Positions 1 to 11,200 of a DNA stretch of 64,000 bases are shown piece after piece (the stretch's first letter is position 1; the number at the start of each line of letters is the position of its first letter). The notes beneath the pieces are model-generated. The model was not told the DNA's origin, made no database searches, and worked only from the letters and a program-made list of their open reading frames with translations. The position numbers were made by a program, and so were the translations under genes. The DNA lies in contig NC_054083.1 in NCBI RefSeq assembly GCF_017562075.2, positions 52,900,442 through 52,964,441 on the forward strand. The letters run 5' to 3'. Source of the stretch: Anopheles merus (Eukaryota > Arthropoda > Insecta > Diptera > Culicidae).

Positions 1-1768
1 GCTGCACAGCCAATGCACAACGTGTTCGTCTCGCACAGTTCTCCTCAACCCTCCCTCCCTTTGTCTAAACTCTCGCTACGCCGCTCAATCATTATGTCGG
101 CACGGGTTGACGAGCAATAGATGTGGTTCATTGATCGCTACACCACCGCCATGTGTATGTGTGTCCGGAAAAAGACATTACGCTTGCGAACAAAGAAACA
201 AGCGAACGATCCGTCTTCGAAAATGGCTCCGTATGATAATGGCTGGCTGGCTGACTAGGCGGTGGTGGTGTTGCTGCTATTTGCATACATTTGTTTGATC
301 AATTATCGTTATCGTTGCTTCCTTTCTTTCTGTGCTGGTCTTGCTCTTGTTTTGCTGCTGCTCTCGGGCGACACCTCGAGGGCAATTCCTATTTAAACAC
401 CACTGTCCCCTTACATCATCACTATTCATCGGACTGTCGAAAAGCCCGGGTTGACACAAAATGCTTTGACAGCGGGCGACAGCGGGTGGTCGCCGGGAAG
501 GTTAATGATAAGCGCGATAAAGTCGAAACAGGTTCCTTCGCAAGGTCCATTTTGTGCTGGGCAGGGTGGTTCCAAATTCCAACCGAATCACTTTTCACGC
601 TCGGCGGACGAACGGAAAAAGAAAGACAAGACTGACGAACGGAATTGACCGAGGGCACCCTGGGTTGGACTTGGAGGCGTAGAGTGATAACCTTTCCTTT
701 GCTCACAACAATCACCGGCCGTGTTGCTTTGCTACTACATTTCGGCGGAATGGTCGGCGCTTATGTAAAGTGAGATTTGAAAGTGATTGTGTGCTTCTGT
801 CGGTGAAAGTAAAATCGTCAAACAATAAACAAATCAATCTGCAAGGCAGGAGAACAGCGCTGACAGGAAATATATTTCCTTCGTCATAATAATGTCCAGG
901 AAATGATCGATGTTAGCAGCATACTCTAGTTAGTGGCCTTCCCACTTCACTTTGAGTGGATATGAGCTGGCAGCAACGGAACGAACAGCGCGCCAATAGT
1001 GCACACTTGAGGTCATCCATCTAGCTAGCGGGCATGCTTCCGCATCATGCCACGTGCAGTCACGTGCAAGCTTCTAGTGCGCTTAATTGCCCTACTACAC
1101 ACAACTATCCAGCGATGTGTACGTCTGTGGGTGTGTGTGTTTGTTGCAAGAGAACGAGAACTCACACACTTATACGCGCAACTGTTAAGATAAATGCAGT
1201 CGCTGTGTGATGCAGTCACAGTCGTTCGTACATGCATTCACACTCCGCCGTGGAAGATCATTCAACATTGCCGCGCTATAAGCCATGCTCATTTAAAACT
1301 CATTTACTACTACCCTCCCTCCCGGGGTGTGGTGTGTCGGCAGCTTTTTGACACATATTAAATGTGTTTCGACACGTTCCCACAATACATGGAATTATTA
1401 ATCTTCGAGAGCTCAAGCACGATGAACCTCCCCAGCCGATAAGATAACCGACAGGCTCTCCATAAAAACTGTTTCTCAATCGCAGAACCAACAGCTTCGG
1501 TAAACAACCGATAAGCCATTACCTATCGGAGGGGGCAATTAATTATTCTCCCTCCATCGGACACACCTGGCGAGACGTGGAGGTGGGAGGAGTTTGGGTG
1601 CGCGTATGGGCGCCCACGCCCACGGACTATTACGATCAGATGGAACTTTGGCACCGTGACAAAGGACAAATACTATAAATACTTCAGGCCCACCGTTCAA
1701 CCGCGCAACAGGCAATATCGTGTGGCGGGAAAGGGCAACACGCTCCGTTGCAATGCACAAAAACTTAC
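1..1768 (-). other. Large Gpdh1 intron (left part of gene), no exon seen
   Basis: This stretch follows the GTAAGT donor of Gpdh1 exon 2 (intron begins at 1768 on the minus strand). None of the expected third-exon residues of glycerol-3-phosphate dehydrogenase is visible in any frame, so the next coding exon is probably left of the window and the intron is at least 1.77 kb. Only short CA/GT runs stand out. Confidence 0.6.
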
Positions 1769-2750
1769 GACGTTCTCGGGCAGCTTGTGTCCAGGCAGAT
1801 ACTTGACGTTCTCGTGCGTCGTGTTGATGATTTCCGTTAGCTTCTTGCCATCGATCATCTCCTCGTACACGTACATCGTGACGCGGTCCTCGAACGTGGC
1901 CAGCCGCTTGGCATTGGCGCCCACGATCTTGGCGATGGCCGATCCCCTAGAATGTAGAAAAAATAGACACAAGAGAAACAAGGTTTAATTCCCGTTTGTT
2001 GTTGTCCTTTTTTTTCGCGAGTCATATACAATAACATATGTAATCCTATTTGCTTTGGTAGAACGTTTCCCGGCGCGAAACACGCCAAAACATTGCTCAT
2101 TGGTGGCCGATTGTGGCCGACCTTTTCTATGTTTACTATGACAATAGAATCAGAGCAAAAGAACTTAACCTTCATCAACTCTGTGTCCGTCCTCACTTGA
2201 GGAGAGTAGGTCAGCTTGGGGACATCTTTTTTTGCTTTAATTGACTTTTCTTCGTGCGGCGAGATGTAAATACTCCCACACTGACGCGCGCATTCGTAGT
2301 ATTTTTTCTCCCTGTGACTGTTGTTTTCATTGCTCGAGAATCGTTTCAATTTATCTCGCTTCCTTTACGTAACCCTGACCTCCCGACTGTTGTCGAACAC
2401 GGTGTGGAGGATTTTTACTCGCTTTACTTTTGTGAGGAAAATTTGCTCACAACAACACAGCGCGCACCGCGATTGCCTTGACATTGGAGCAGAACGGTGG
2501 AGCAGAAATGGATATCTAGCACATACACACATGTTCTCGCAAGGATATCACGCCACTGTCAATCACGGCCTACTTCTTCTAGCTATCTGTTCAAGGACTA
2601 ACGATGTGATGCCTGTTTGGCAGGATAGAGAGGAAAAAAACTGCACACACGCATACACACACACACACACTTTTCCGGTATCTACAGAAGTATGGCGAAC
2701 ACTTACCAGTTTCCGGAACCGACGATGCACACACGGACCTTATCAGACAT
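1769..2750 (-). CDS. Gpdh1: Glycerol-3-phosphate dehydrogenase (NAD+), cytosolic; first two coding exons, partial
   Basis: This enzyme interconverts dihydroxyacetone phosphate and sn-glycerol 3-phosphate with NADH in the cytosol. It feeds the glycerophosphate shuttle of insect flight muscle and glycerolipid synthesis. Exon 1 is 2707-2750 (ATG at 2750, donor GTAAGT). Exon 2 is 1769-1946 (acceptor CTAG, donor GTAAGT). The join is in phase and gives 74 residues. The start MSDKVRVCIVGSGNWGSA carries the Rossmann dinucleotide-binding GxGxxG motif, and the following residues (KIVGANAKRL, EEMIDGKKLTEIINTTHENV) closely match insect Gpdh. The remaining coding part, about 280 residues in the usual protein of about 350, lies beyond the left edge. 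The identification is firm from the residues; the gene model is partial. The intron between the two exons is 760 bases (1947-2706). Confidence 0.93.
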
Positions 2751-3927
2751 GGTTGCTGGCGGGGTGAGGGCGGTATCGACTTTTTGCAGCGCACAGAGGA
2801 ACAGGAACTCAAGAGTACAGGATCAACAGTGCAGGAGGAATGAACACACCACCAGTCGGAAGCTGCGAGTTTTGGGAAATGAAGAAAACGGTTTTATGTA
2901 ATGCTCGAAATACGAATCCAATCAACCGCCACGGAAGAAGTGGATTCGGGCCGTTCTCGGGCCGTTCGGGTGTGCCGTGCCGTGCCGTGCCGTGCCGTGT
3001 GCGCTGGCTACACCACACACCGACCACGTGTATGTGTGCTTTGGTGTCTATTTTGTGCTGTGTACTGCGTTCAGCTGATCACCAGCGCCAAACACACACG
3101 ATGGACCAAACCACGGCAAACGAATTTGGCGTTTTCGTGTTTGAAATCTTCCCCACCGCAGGAACTTACTTTCGAAACGATGCGTCCTCTTCGCGCAAAC
3201 AATTGGAAATAAGTGCAAAAAACCATCCACATCGTACGATAAGACAGCACCCAACTCGCCAACCTTGTTTAGGCGCGCTAACGAGCTGCTGACAAGATTA
3301 TGCAATGGTGGTTGGTTGTCTTAAATTACGTTCCGTTGTGCTTTTGTAATGCAAGGAGTGCATTTTTGTCCCATTTAATGATATTTTATAATAAAATAGA
3401 ATAAATTAGCCCATTAATACGTAAAGATATCCATTTTCTATAGTAAAACTCCACCTACGACTACAATCACAGCATGCCCTGTGGATTCTTAACAAGCCAT
3501 GGCCCCTGGGGGAAGCACACACGATTCGGGTTTGACCGTTCGCTGTCAAAATGGCGGTGGCAAGAAACGTCATCGTTGACAATCCCGCGCATGGTGCGTT
3601 TGTTTACATCGCTTCTTTATTTTTGCGAAAGCGCTAGCCCGCAGCCAGCACCACACATCTATTAGTATTGTGGGATAAATTCCTCTTTGCGAATTACAAT
3701 TGTGCTACTGTGCCCGCAACATCAAATATACTACCCAAATAGCGATAGACTCTTTATTCGTTTACCCTAACTTTTAACGCAACGACGTTCTAAACCGCTC
3801 CCCACCGACAATCCAATGCAGCGTGGAACAGTTGTTTCGGCGAACACACGGCACGAACACGCAACGGCGAGAACGAGTAATAATACTTACGTAGCAGAGG
3901 TTAGTATTGTATCTACCGATTGGTGCT
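2751..3927. other. Gpdh1 5' flank and spacer to the next gene
   Basis: No coding exon is supported here. The stretch should hold the 5' UTR and promoter of Gpdh1 (minus strand) and the 3' UTR of the HD-like gene. It contains a perfect short tandem array of the pentamer GTGCC near 2971-3000. AT-rich sequence at about 3340-3440 looks like ordinary intergenic DNA. Confidence 0.5.
2971..3000. repeat. GTGCC pentanucleotide tandem repeat
   Basis: About five consecutive copies of GTGCC lie some 220 bases upstream of the Gpdh1 start codon, probably in the 5' UTR, first intron or promoter. Such arrays are often length-polymorphic. Confidence 0.8.
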
Positions 3928-4753
3928 CTATTTCGATTGCAAATCCTTAATTTCCTGCTCAATGTTGGTGCGTGCGGCACTCTCGAAGCGCTCGCTGAAC
4001 TGCGCCGTCATGTAAATGCTCGGTATGCGGCTCAGCGCTTGCAGTAGCTGCAAAGAAGAAAACACAAGTTCCGCTAAACGCTTCCTGAAGGTGCAGCCGG
4101 CATTTACCTTAAGGCGCATTTTATCGTAGGAACTGACATCCTCTGCCGGACATTCGTTACGAAGCTGCTGGGTGTATTGTTTGTACTCTTCCGCCGGGAT
4201 ACTGGCATGTCGGGAATGATAGAGAGCGATAGGGAGCACAACATTAGAACTAACTCTAAACCAGGTGCCCCATCCCCCCCCCCCCTCCATACTAACTCAC
4301 CCCAGTACTAGCAGGTCCAAGTCCTGAAAGTATTGCACGTCACTCTCGGATAGATCCCCAGCCTCCATCTGCAAGTCTCCCAGCAGTCGCTTTACGTTCG
4401 CTTCCAGCGTTTTCTGGAAAGATGATCCGCATTAGACAGATCAACCTGCAGCAATTGCTTGGGGGACTTACATTTTCAATCTGTGCATCGGTAAAGAATT
4501 CACCCACTGTCTCACAATTCCGTGCGACACAGTCTTTGTCCGCCTCGAAGTGGTAATACTGAAACAGGGCGGCCAGCTGAATGCATACACTCGCTCCCGT
4601 TAGATGAGGAACCTTTCGACGGATCAGCTCGGACTCCGTGTGGTAGTGGCGATGGCTTTGCGCGTACTGTGCCCGAAGCTTGGCCAACCACCTGTCCGCT
4701 GTGTCGGGCGCCAGTTCCAGCGCGGTGCTGATGTTTTCCCATATCGATTCCAT
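3928..4753 (-). CDS. HD-superfamily-phosphohydrolase-like protein with degenerate HD motif
   Basis: Four exons join in phase: 4472-4753, 4301-4413, 4108-4201 and 3928-4047 (stop TAG at 3928-3930), giving 202 residues. The N-terminal part (W..KLRAQYAQSHRHYHTESEL, residues 22-43) resembles the conserved start of the bacterial/eukaryotic predicted metal-dependent HD phosphohydrolases (COG4339 type), which have an R-Y/H-Y-H-T segment followed by a helix ending in F-H-D. Here the place where the HD pair is expected reads ALFQYYHFEADKD (residues 62-74), so the metal-binding His-Asp pair seems to be missing. The C-terminal half is predicted helical and ends in QEIKDLQSK. No signal peptide or membrane segment is seen. 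It faces the NYN RNase gene across a 389-base divergent spacer. The family call is from recalled motif resemblance only; function is unknown. Confidence 0.72.
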
Positions 4754-5142
4754 CGGGTTCTAGTGTGTCGATCTTTCTTAAAATCTACAATAGCAGAAGG
4801 GTTACACAAAACGCTAATATTTTAACACTACGTTGGGTGGAGGAAAAGCTATCCTAAAGTGGGTGCAATCTTCTGCCCAGCAAGTTGTCGTGACTAATGT
4901 CATTGATTTTGCTTCTTCGAGCCTTTGTGACGGATTGAACGAAGCATGTAGGAGAATAGGACATGCGCACTGCGGTAGAGGTCCTCCAGAAAGGGAGCAA
5001 CTACTTGCATGTTTCATACTTTTCATAACATGCACTACCGTCTGTCTGTCAGTGTACCATCGCCACCGATCGGTCTGTTTACACCCGAACGAATACAATC
5101 TGAATGAGTTTTGTTATTACAATCTTTCCACAACGCGCCAGC
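4754..5142. promoter_or_regulatory. Divergent intergenic spacer, probable bidirectional promoter
   Basis: Only 389 bases separate the start codons of the HD-like gene (minus) and the NYN RNase gene (plus). Both promoters and 5' UTRs must lie here. I see no convincing TATA box. An ATG at 5104 is in frame with the RNase gene but has a poor start context. Confidence 0.5.
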
Positions 5143-7144
5143 ATGGCTCGCACTAGGGCGGGCAAGAAGCAGCAATTAAACGGGCCTGCTCAACCACGTC
5201 GTAGCACCAAAAAGGAAAAACCCAACACTTTCAAAGCTAAACGGAGAACTAAAAAGAAACCGACAAACCAGCTGGCACAAACCTTCGCAAGCATGGATAC
5301 CCGGCAGGTTAGTACACGGGAAACGAAACCCCTTTTCATGCCACGCTTCTAATCACCCTTTATGTATTGCAGGCAAACATGAGCCCTGGCAAGATGTCGA
5401 AAGCGATGAAACGAAGCTCGAAGGAGAATCTGCGCCGGTTGAGCGCTATTGTGGAGAAACGTCGCAAGCAGCAGGATGCAGTAGTGCATCTCCAAAACAT
5501 GCCAGTCGCTGTCAATCCACAGAACGGGGGTATCAAAGAGAATAATCGACAAAAATCGGCCCCCGATACGATCGTGATTGAGGATTCGGACGAAGAAAGT
5601 GAGCCGACGGGTGGTACGGGTGGTGATGCAGTGGAAAATGCTTCCGCTGATCCTTTGTTTTACGTCGATCGTAATCCTGGCATACGGGAGGAAGATGTTC
5701 CACTGTACGTCGTCGGTAGCGATGTGGAGGAACAATCAGCATCACCGAAGGATGGTGAACCAAAACAACAGCAATCATCGTCGGTCAGTATCGAACCGGA
5801 CCGCCAGTCTGCCACGATCGAACCGGACGAAAGTAGTGTGATTGTGCTAGACAGCACGTTCGATCAAACGATGAACAACAGCATGAAGGACATGAAGATC
5901 AACGCTGCTGAGTGTGTAGAACCAATAAAGGTGGACACTGCCGAACCGTGCACGAGTTCAAGCAGTACCAGGACCAATACCAGTGCCACTAAAGTACAAA
6001 CGAAGAAGAAGATCCGCTCCAACAGTCAAGTTGCCGAAACGATCGTTACCGATGTGATCGATTTGAGCGACTATCCCGATACGGAGCAACCTTCTTGCTC
6101 GTCATATGCTGCCAGCAACACCAAAACGCCAGCCTTTCCCACGCTGGATTGTATCCCGCTCGGGTACAGCGCGTCCAACGCTACACGAGCGAAACCCAAT
6201 CGTCCTCAACAGAAGCCACACACAAATGGCAGTGGTAGCGGTAGTGGTGGTGGTAAAGGTGATGGTAAAGGTGGTGGTAAAGGTGGTGGTGGTGGTGGAA
6301 AAGGCACGAATACGAATGATGTGGTTATTGGGTCGGCTCTTCATGTAGAAAAGAAGATAAAGCGGATGGTGATCATTGATGGAAATAATGTCGCGTATGG
6401 GTAAGATAGCGCACAGACTGTGATGACCGTGTATGATTGTAATTGTGTACCATTTCTCTTTTTCTTCCAGCCATCTCAATGGGAAGATGTTCTCGGTAAA
6501 GGGGTTAGAGCTGTGTATAAATTACTTTAAAAAGCTCGGCTTCGAGGTGACCGCCGTAGTGCCTCAGTTTAAGTGCGTTTTTCTTTAAAGATAGAGCGCA
6601 GACGAACGCGAATTGTATTTCAAACACCTTTCTCTGTTTGTTTTTTTGTTATAGGTTAAAAAGGCATCAAAGCACGGACCAGGCATTGCTAGAACAGATG
6701 CATCGAAATGGCGATGTAACGCTGGCCCCGTGCAAAAGTCTTCCCGGCCAGTGCTCTTCATCGTACGATGATCGGTAACTATTGCCCAACAAACCCGCAA
6801 AACGTGCTTGTATTGCGATCTAATGTTTACATTACTTACAGATTAATACTATCAATCGCCGAACAGTTTGATGGTGTGATCATATCGAACGATAATTTTC
6901 GTGATCTTCTTGACATTTCTCCAGGTACTCTCTTGAACCTAGGGGCCGTTTGTTTTGTTCTCTCACTCTCTTTTCTCTCGTACTAATTCGCTCTTTATCT
7001 TCTCTTTTTTCAGAATGGCGGCGCATTATAGAAACGCGTGTCGTCGGTTACTCGTGGGTAAAAGACTGCTTCTTCCTGCCGGACGATCCGTACGGACGGT
7101 ACGGTCCCACGCTGCAACAGATACTGTATCGCACATCGCATTAG
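5143..7144 (+). CDS. NYN/Zc3h12a-type (Regnase/N4BP1-like) ribonuclease with SUMO-interaction-like motifs
   Basis: Six exons join in phase: 5143-5307, 5373-6400, 6471-6572, 6655-6774, 6842-6924 and 7014-7144 (TAG), giving 542 residues. I start at ATG 5143 (AGC ATG G) because the in-frame ATG at 5104 has weak context; using 5104 would add 13 residues. Residues 1-50 are very basic, a likely nuclear signal. Residues 55-385 are low complexity, with a Gly/Lys-rich run at about 341-366. The C-terminal domain (about 386-542) is the PIN-like NYN RNase fold. The acidic residues expected for Mg-dependent cleavage are present: VIIDGNN (D391), YDDR (D470/D471) and SND (D489), so it should be an active endoribonuclease on RNA. 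No CCCH zinc finger or KH domain is visible, unlike Regnase-1. Three hydrophobic-acidic motifs are reported as a separate finding. It is convergent with the next gene. Confidence 0.88.
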
Positions 7145-7312
7145 AAGATCACGCGAGTGCATTTTTTTTTTTGATAAACCATAAAACTGTGCACTGTTTT
7201 CTGTTGGTACAGTGGGAAAAACACACGTTATCAAATAATTTTATTTTCTATAAAAACATCGTGAAACACATTATCTTCTCTTTCTAAAATATCATACGGT
7301 ATTGAGATTTGT
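7145..7312. other. Short convergent 3' spacer
   Basis: Only 168 bases separate the stop codons of two converging genes, so their 3' UTRs must overlap or be very short. AT-rich sequence at 7228-7260 could hold polyadenylation signals for the plus-strand gene, but none is a perfect AATAAA. Confidence 0.5.
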
Positions 7313-8202
7313 TTATACTGCCGTATCGTTACTACTACTAGTGATCGGTGAATCATTCCTGTTCGTTACCACCTGATCGTACGATGGCGGCAAATCTGTA
7401 ATGACAAAGAAGCACCGATGTGAATAAATCCTCGGAGAACGGGAAGGTGGTGTTGACCGATTCCCCTTCCTGAATCCATGAAGCACGCACCTCTTGGAAT
7501 TGTCGTTACAACAATCAAATTCTGGCTCGTGTAGCCACCGTACTGCGGCGGTGGACCACCACGTCCATCGGGCTCGATGCGGATGTGTGTGGCACCACTG
7601 TTCAGATCCGAGGCAGGGCGTGCAATACCGGTCGCCCCAACGTTGTTGGGTGTGTTGGAAATTGTGTACACTATAGCCCCTTCCTGCCGTACGTTTGTGC
7701 AGGTTGTCGTGGCTAAAAAGGGCATGGAGTGGAGATTAGCCAATGTTGTGTCGCCATTGAAATGCGAAGTATCAAGTCTTACCCGGTGTCGATGTCGAAC
7801 TAACTGTGGGTTTTATTCGTTTGTCGTACATGTACTGAAAAAAAAGGCAAAAAGGGACGCTCGTTACACTCTCACCCACGCTTTCGCTAATTTCACAACA
7901 AATGTTAGGTCCCATCTAACATGATAAACAAAACTGCTTTCGTGCTTTTTTATCCAATAGACACGCTAAGCCAACCGATAAGATACGGGAAACTTGCTTG
8001 CTTGCCGCAATAATCTCTGTCAAAAATACCTCTGACTCAATCAACCAATCGGGTTTTGAGGTTCCTGTGCCTAGTCTGTCCATCTCTATTAAGCTGAGTT
8101 TTGTTTAAAAGCACTTTGCAACAGCCTTCGTCCACTCACCACCATAAACCAAATGGCCATTATCGTTAGAACGATCACCGGTATCACTATGTAGGCCGCC
8201 AT
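7313..8202 (-). CDS. Small single-pass membrane protein with two PPxY motifs and a C-terminal PDZ-ligand-like end
   Basis: Four exons join in phase: 8140-8202, 7783-7834, 7491-7712 and 7313-7395 (TAA), giving 139 residues. The start has a purine at -3 (AAG ATG G). Residues 3-21 (YIVIPVIVLTIMAIWFMV) form one hydrophobic segment, followed by basic residues (DKRIK, 25-29). The topology is therefore probably N-out/C-in, with the long tail in the cytoplasm. The tail is polar and holds PPQY (93-96) and DLPPSY (113-118), both matching the PPxY ligand for WW domains such as those of Nedd4-family ubiquitin ligases. The last residues, DTAV, fit a class I PDZ ligand. I do not recognise an orthologue. 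An adaptor that recruits a WW-domain ligase to a membrane is an inference from motifs. Confidence 0.75.
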
Positions 8203-11200
8203 CTTTCCGGAAGTACGCCTCGGCGGGATCTTCTCTCGCCCGACTACACCACAAGACTGACCGCGCGCGTGTCTGATAAATGTAGCGCGAACGGAACGGA
8301 ACCAAACACACACACAGTGGAATGTGATATTTTCTGCGGTAAGGGCGGTGACGGGCGTATTTTATCGAACGTATGTAGAGGATTACCTGAAATACCTGTA
8401 TGCTCGAAAGGTAAGGTGCATTTTTGAAACGAACCGAGACAGACACGAACAAGGAATTACAATGCTATCATTTCGAATGTAAACTTTCATGCATATAAAA
8501 AAAGGGCTTCACAAACACGTTGCGTTTTTTTTTTCTCTCTTAAGCATAATATATTCCCGTCTTGTTTACTGTGTCGTTTACCACACACACGCGCACACGC
8601 ACACACAAAAACTTCTTCTCTTCTTCCCCCTCGGAGTGAGAAGAAGAGTTTTACAACACAAAAATACAGATATAGATCCTTTTTTTGTTCGGAATTCCTT
8701 TCTGTGCTGTTTACGTTTTGTATCATTCTTATTTTCTGCCCACTTTCCATACCCAGGTGCACTGTGTTTGTTTTTGATTTGAAACACATCTCTAATCGCT
8801 TTTGCTTTTCCAAGAGAGAGCATCATATATCGATCGTTCCCACAACACACTTGCTTTATACGCTGTTTGTGTGTAGGAAGGAGGGGAGCGTTGTTGTTTT
8901 TTTTAAATCCTTATTTGGTAAGTTTATAATTCTTTATTCTGTGACCACCGGCATGACTAATTGTGAATAAGCATTTTCTTTTACCAGCGTGTGTTGTTTG
9001 GTGTATAAAGAAGACAAAGGGGAGAAAGAGAGAGGGGTAGAGCGAGAGAGAGAGAGTGCGTGTTGGACAGTGTCAGAGCAGCAGAAAGTTTGAATGTTTT
9101 TTATCCCATTTAAAGATTCCATTAGTGGGTCCTATTACTATCGTTCACTTTAATCTACTGATCGTTCTGAATGATCAAGCTTCTTGCAACACATCACACC
9201 AACAACCTCGCGGCACACACCGTGGGGGGATCAATTTCCTTTTCGCCGTCAATACAAAAACCAGCACAACGCTGGAGGGAAAGCCTTGCTTCTTCTTTTA
9301 CATTGCGCTATCTATCGCTAGCTGGTTGAGTGGAATCGTTAGTCTGATCTTGTACTGTTGCAATTCTTTAAAAAGTTAAATAGCTTCCTAACTTGCTGTC
9401 TATGTGGAATTGTTGAAATGTTACGTGAGTTCGATCGATCCAAAAAAGCTACCTCCATTCTCATCGCTTTGTACAGCAGAGCTTTGATATTAGTTTAATT
9501 TCAAATACAGAAAGCCACAAGTGTTTGTGGGCGGCTCCATTCAAAGCAACGAAGCCGTTGAATCGTCTATCAGTGCAACGACGACCTGTGCCTTGGTATT
9601 GGGGTTTTATTTGTGTAAAATTGGGCTTTAAAACTGTTTTCTTCGCTCAACTCAGTTCAACTACTTGCGGACACTCTCGCCAAACGCACGCAAGCCAACG
9701 GTCGAAATGAGATCCATACTTTGCTGCGAATAGAAAGTATCATTTGACGGCGTGTTGCGGCGGCTTGTGCGAGTGTCTTCTTGCAGGTTGAGCGAAACCT
9801 GTAAAGTGACTAAACAACAACAACAGGTGTCCCCGCGATCTGCAAAATCACAAAGCATTTCCTCTGTTTGTCTTAGCTTCCTTCTTCTACGCTCTCTTCC
9901 CTTTTCGACCCGCGTGTATTGCACGAATTTCGCAAGGAAAATCCGCCAATACGCAGGCGACGACTAAACCGTTGCAAATGTTTCCAATTCTCCCTACCTT
10001 ATTTACTTCGTTGTTTTTGTTTATCTTGAGAGTAGTTTTTAGTACAAAAATTCGACTAGTTAGCAGCAATTGCCTTTTCAAAGAAGGTTAACCGGATGGT
10101 GGTGGGGAGTTTTGAGTTTTCTTTCTCTTATCGCAAACGATGTTGCGACGATCGACAAGAAAAACCACACTACTTACACTTTTTTCTATCTAATCAAGGT
10201 AAAAATTCCTGTGCCTGTGCCTATTTTTGCATAAATTGCGCTAAATCGTAAATGATCGAAAAAATGGGACGTATGTGCTCTATTATCCTGGTGAGTGAAT
10301 GCGAGTGTGTGTGTGTGTGTGTGTGTGTGTCTGTGTGTTTGTAGCTAAAAATCACTGCTGCTGTTAACCACTATTGGTACCGCCGTTTGTCGTGTTGTTC
10401 TTATGCTGATCTTATATCAAATATATGGTGTTGTACTTAGCGAATGTCTTTTAAACAGAAATCGAACCGTCTCTACGAACGGGAAGAAATCTATCATCTG
10501 TTTGCTATCTTCAAATTACGTTCTGCTTTATCTTGCTGCTACCTGCTTAGTTAAGCATATTTGTTTTGTTTTTATATCTCTTCCCTTTAATTTTAACTTT
10601 AGAGGAACATGTATACACGAACATGTCGTGTTGCTGTTTATTTCTCTCTCCTTTTATCTGCTCTTGTTTTATATGTTTTATACTTGTTGATTACTGCTAT
10701 TGATTGATTCGTTTTCATTTGTGTGATTTTTATTCTTTACTTTCCCTCCTTTCTGTAATCTTTTAACATAGTAACATTTGCATATTGCATTATTAGCTGC
10801 TCTTGTCAATGTCGTCCATTTTTTAGAGAAAACTTTTACGTCTGTCTCTCGCTGCTCGCTCCGCCATATCGCAACCCTTTACTCCTTATCACTTTATTAA
10901 ACAATAGTGTATTGCGCCTGTGTGTGTATGTGTGTTTGTAAATATAAAAAGAAAAACCGGTTTACAAATACCCTCTCACTTTCACTCTCTCTCTCGCTCT
11001 CTTTTCTTTTTCATATAAAAAATAAGCCATGTTTTCTTAAAAATAATTTAATAAATATACATACTCTAAATGTCTATATATATGGCATATCTGTCTCTCT
11101 GCTTGTGAGGGGGGAAATGGATTTGTTGGTGTGTTGGTACTAAACTGTTTTGCGTGGTTCGTCCATTAATCCGGTCTTTACAACCTTCACAGTCACACTC

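Noticed and set aside
9672..9803. Minus-strand block after a strong acceptor (CTTTACAG) coding for about 44 residues, possible third septin terminal exon
   Set aside because: All three frames are open, the most protein-like frame does not fit the phase of any septin donor, and the donor inside exon 12372-12414 (GTAAGAAAAAG) is explained by the Lys-rich coding. Kept only as a note.
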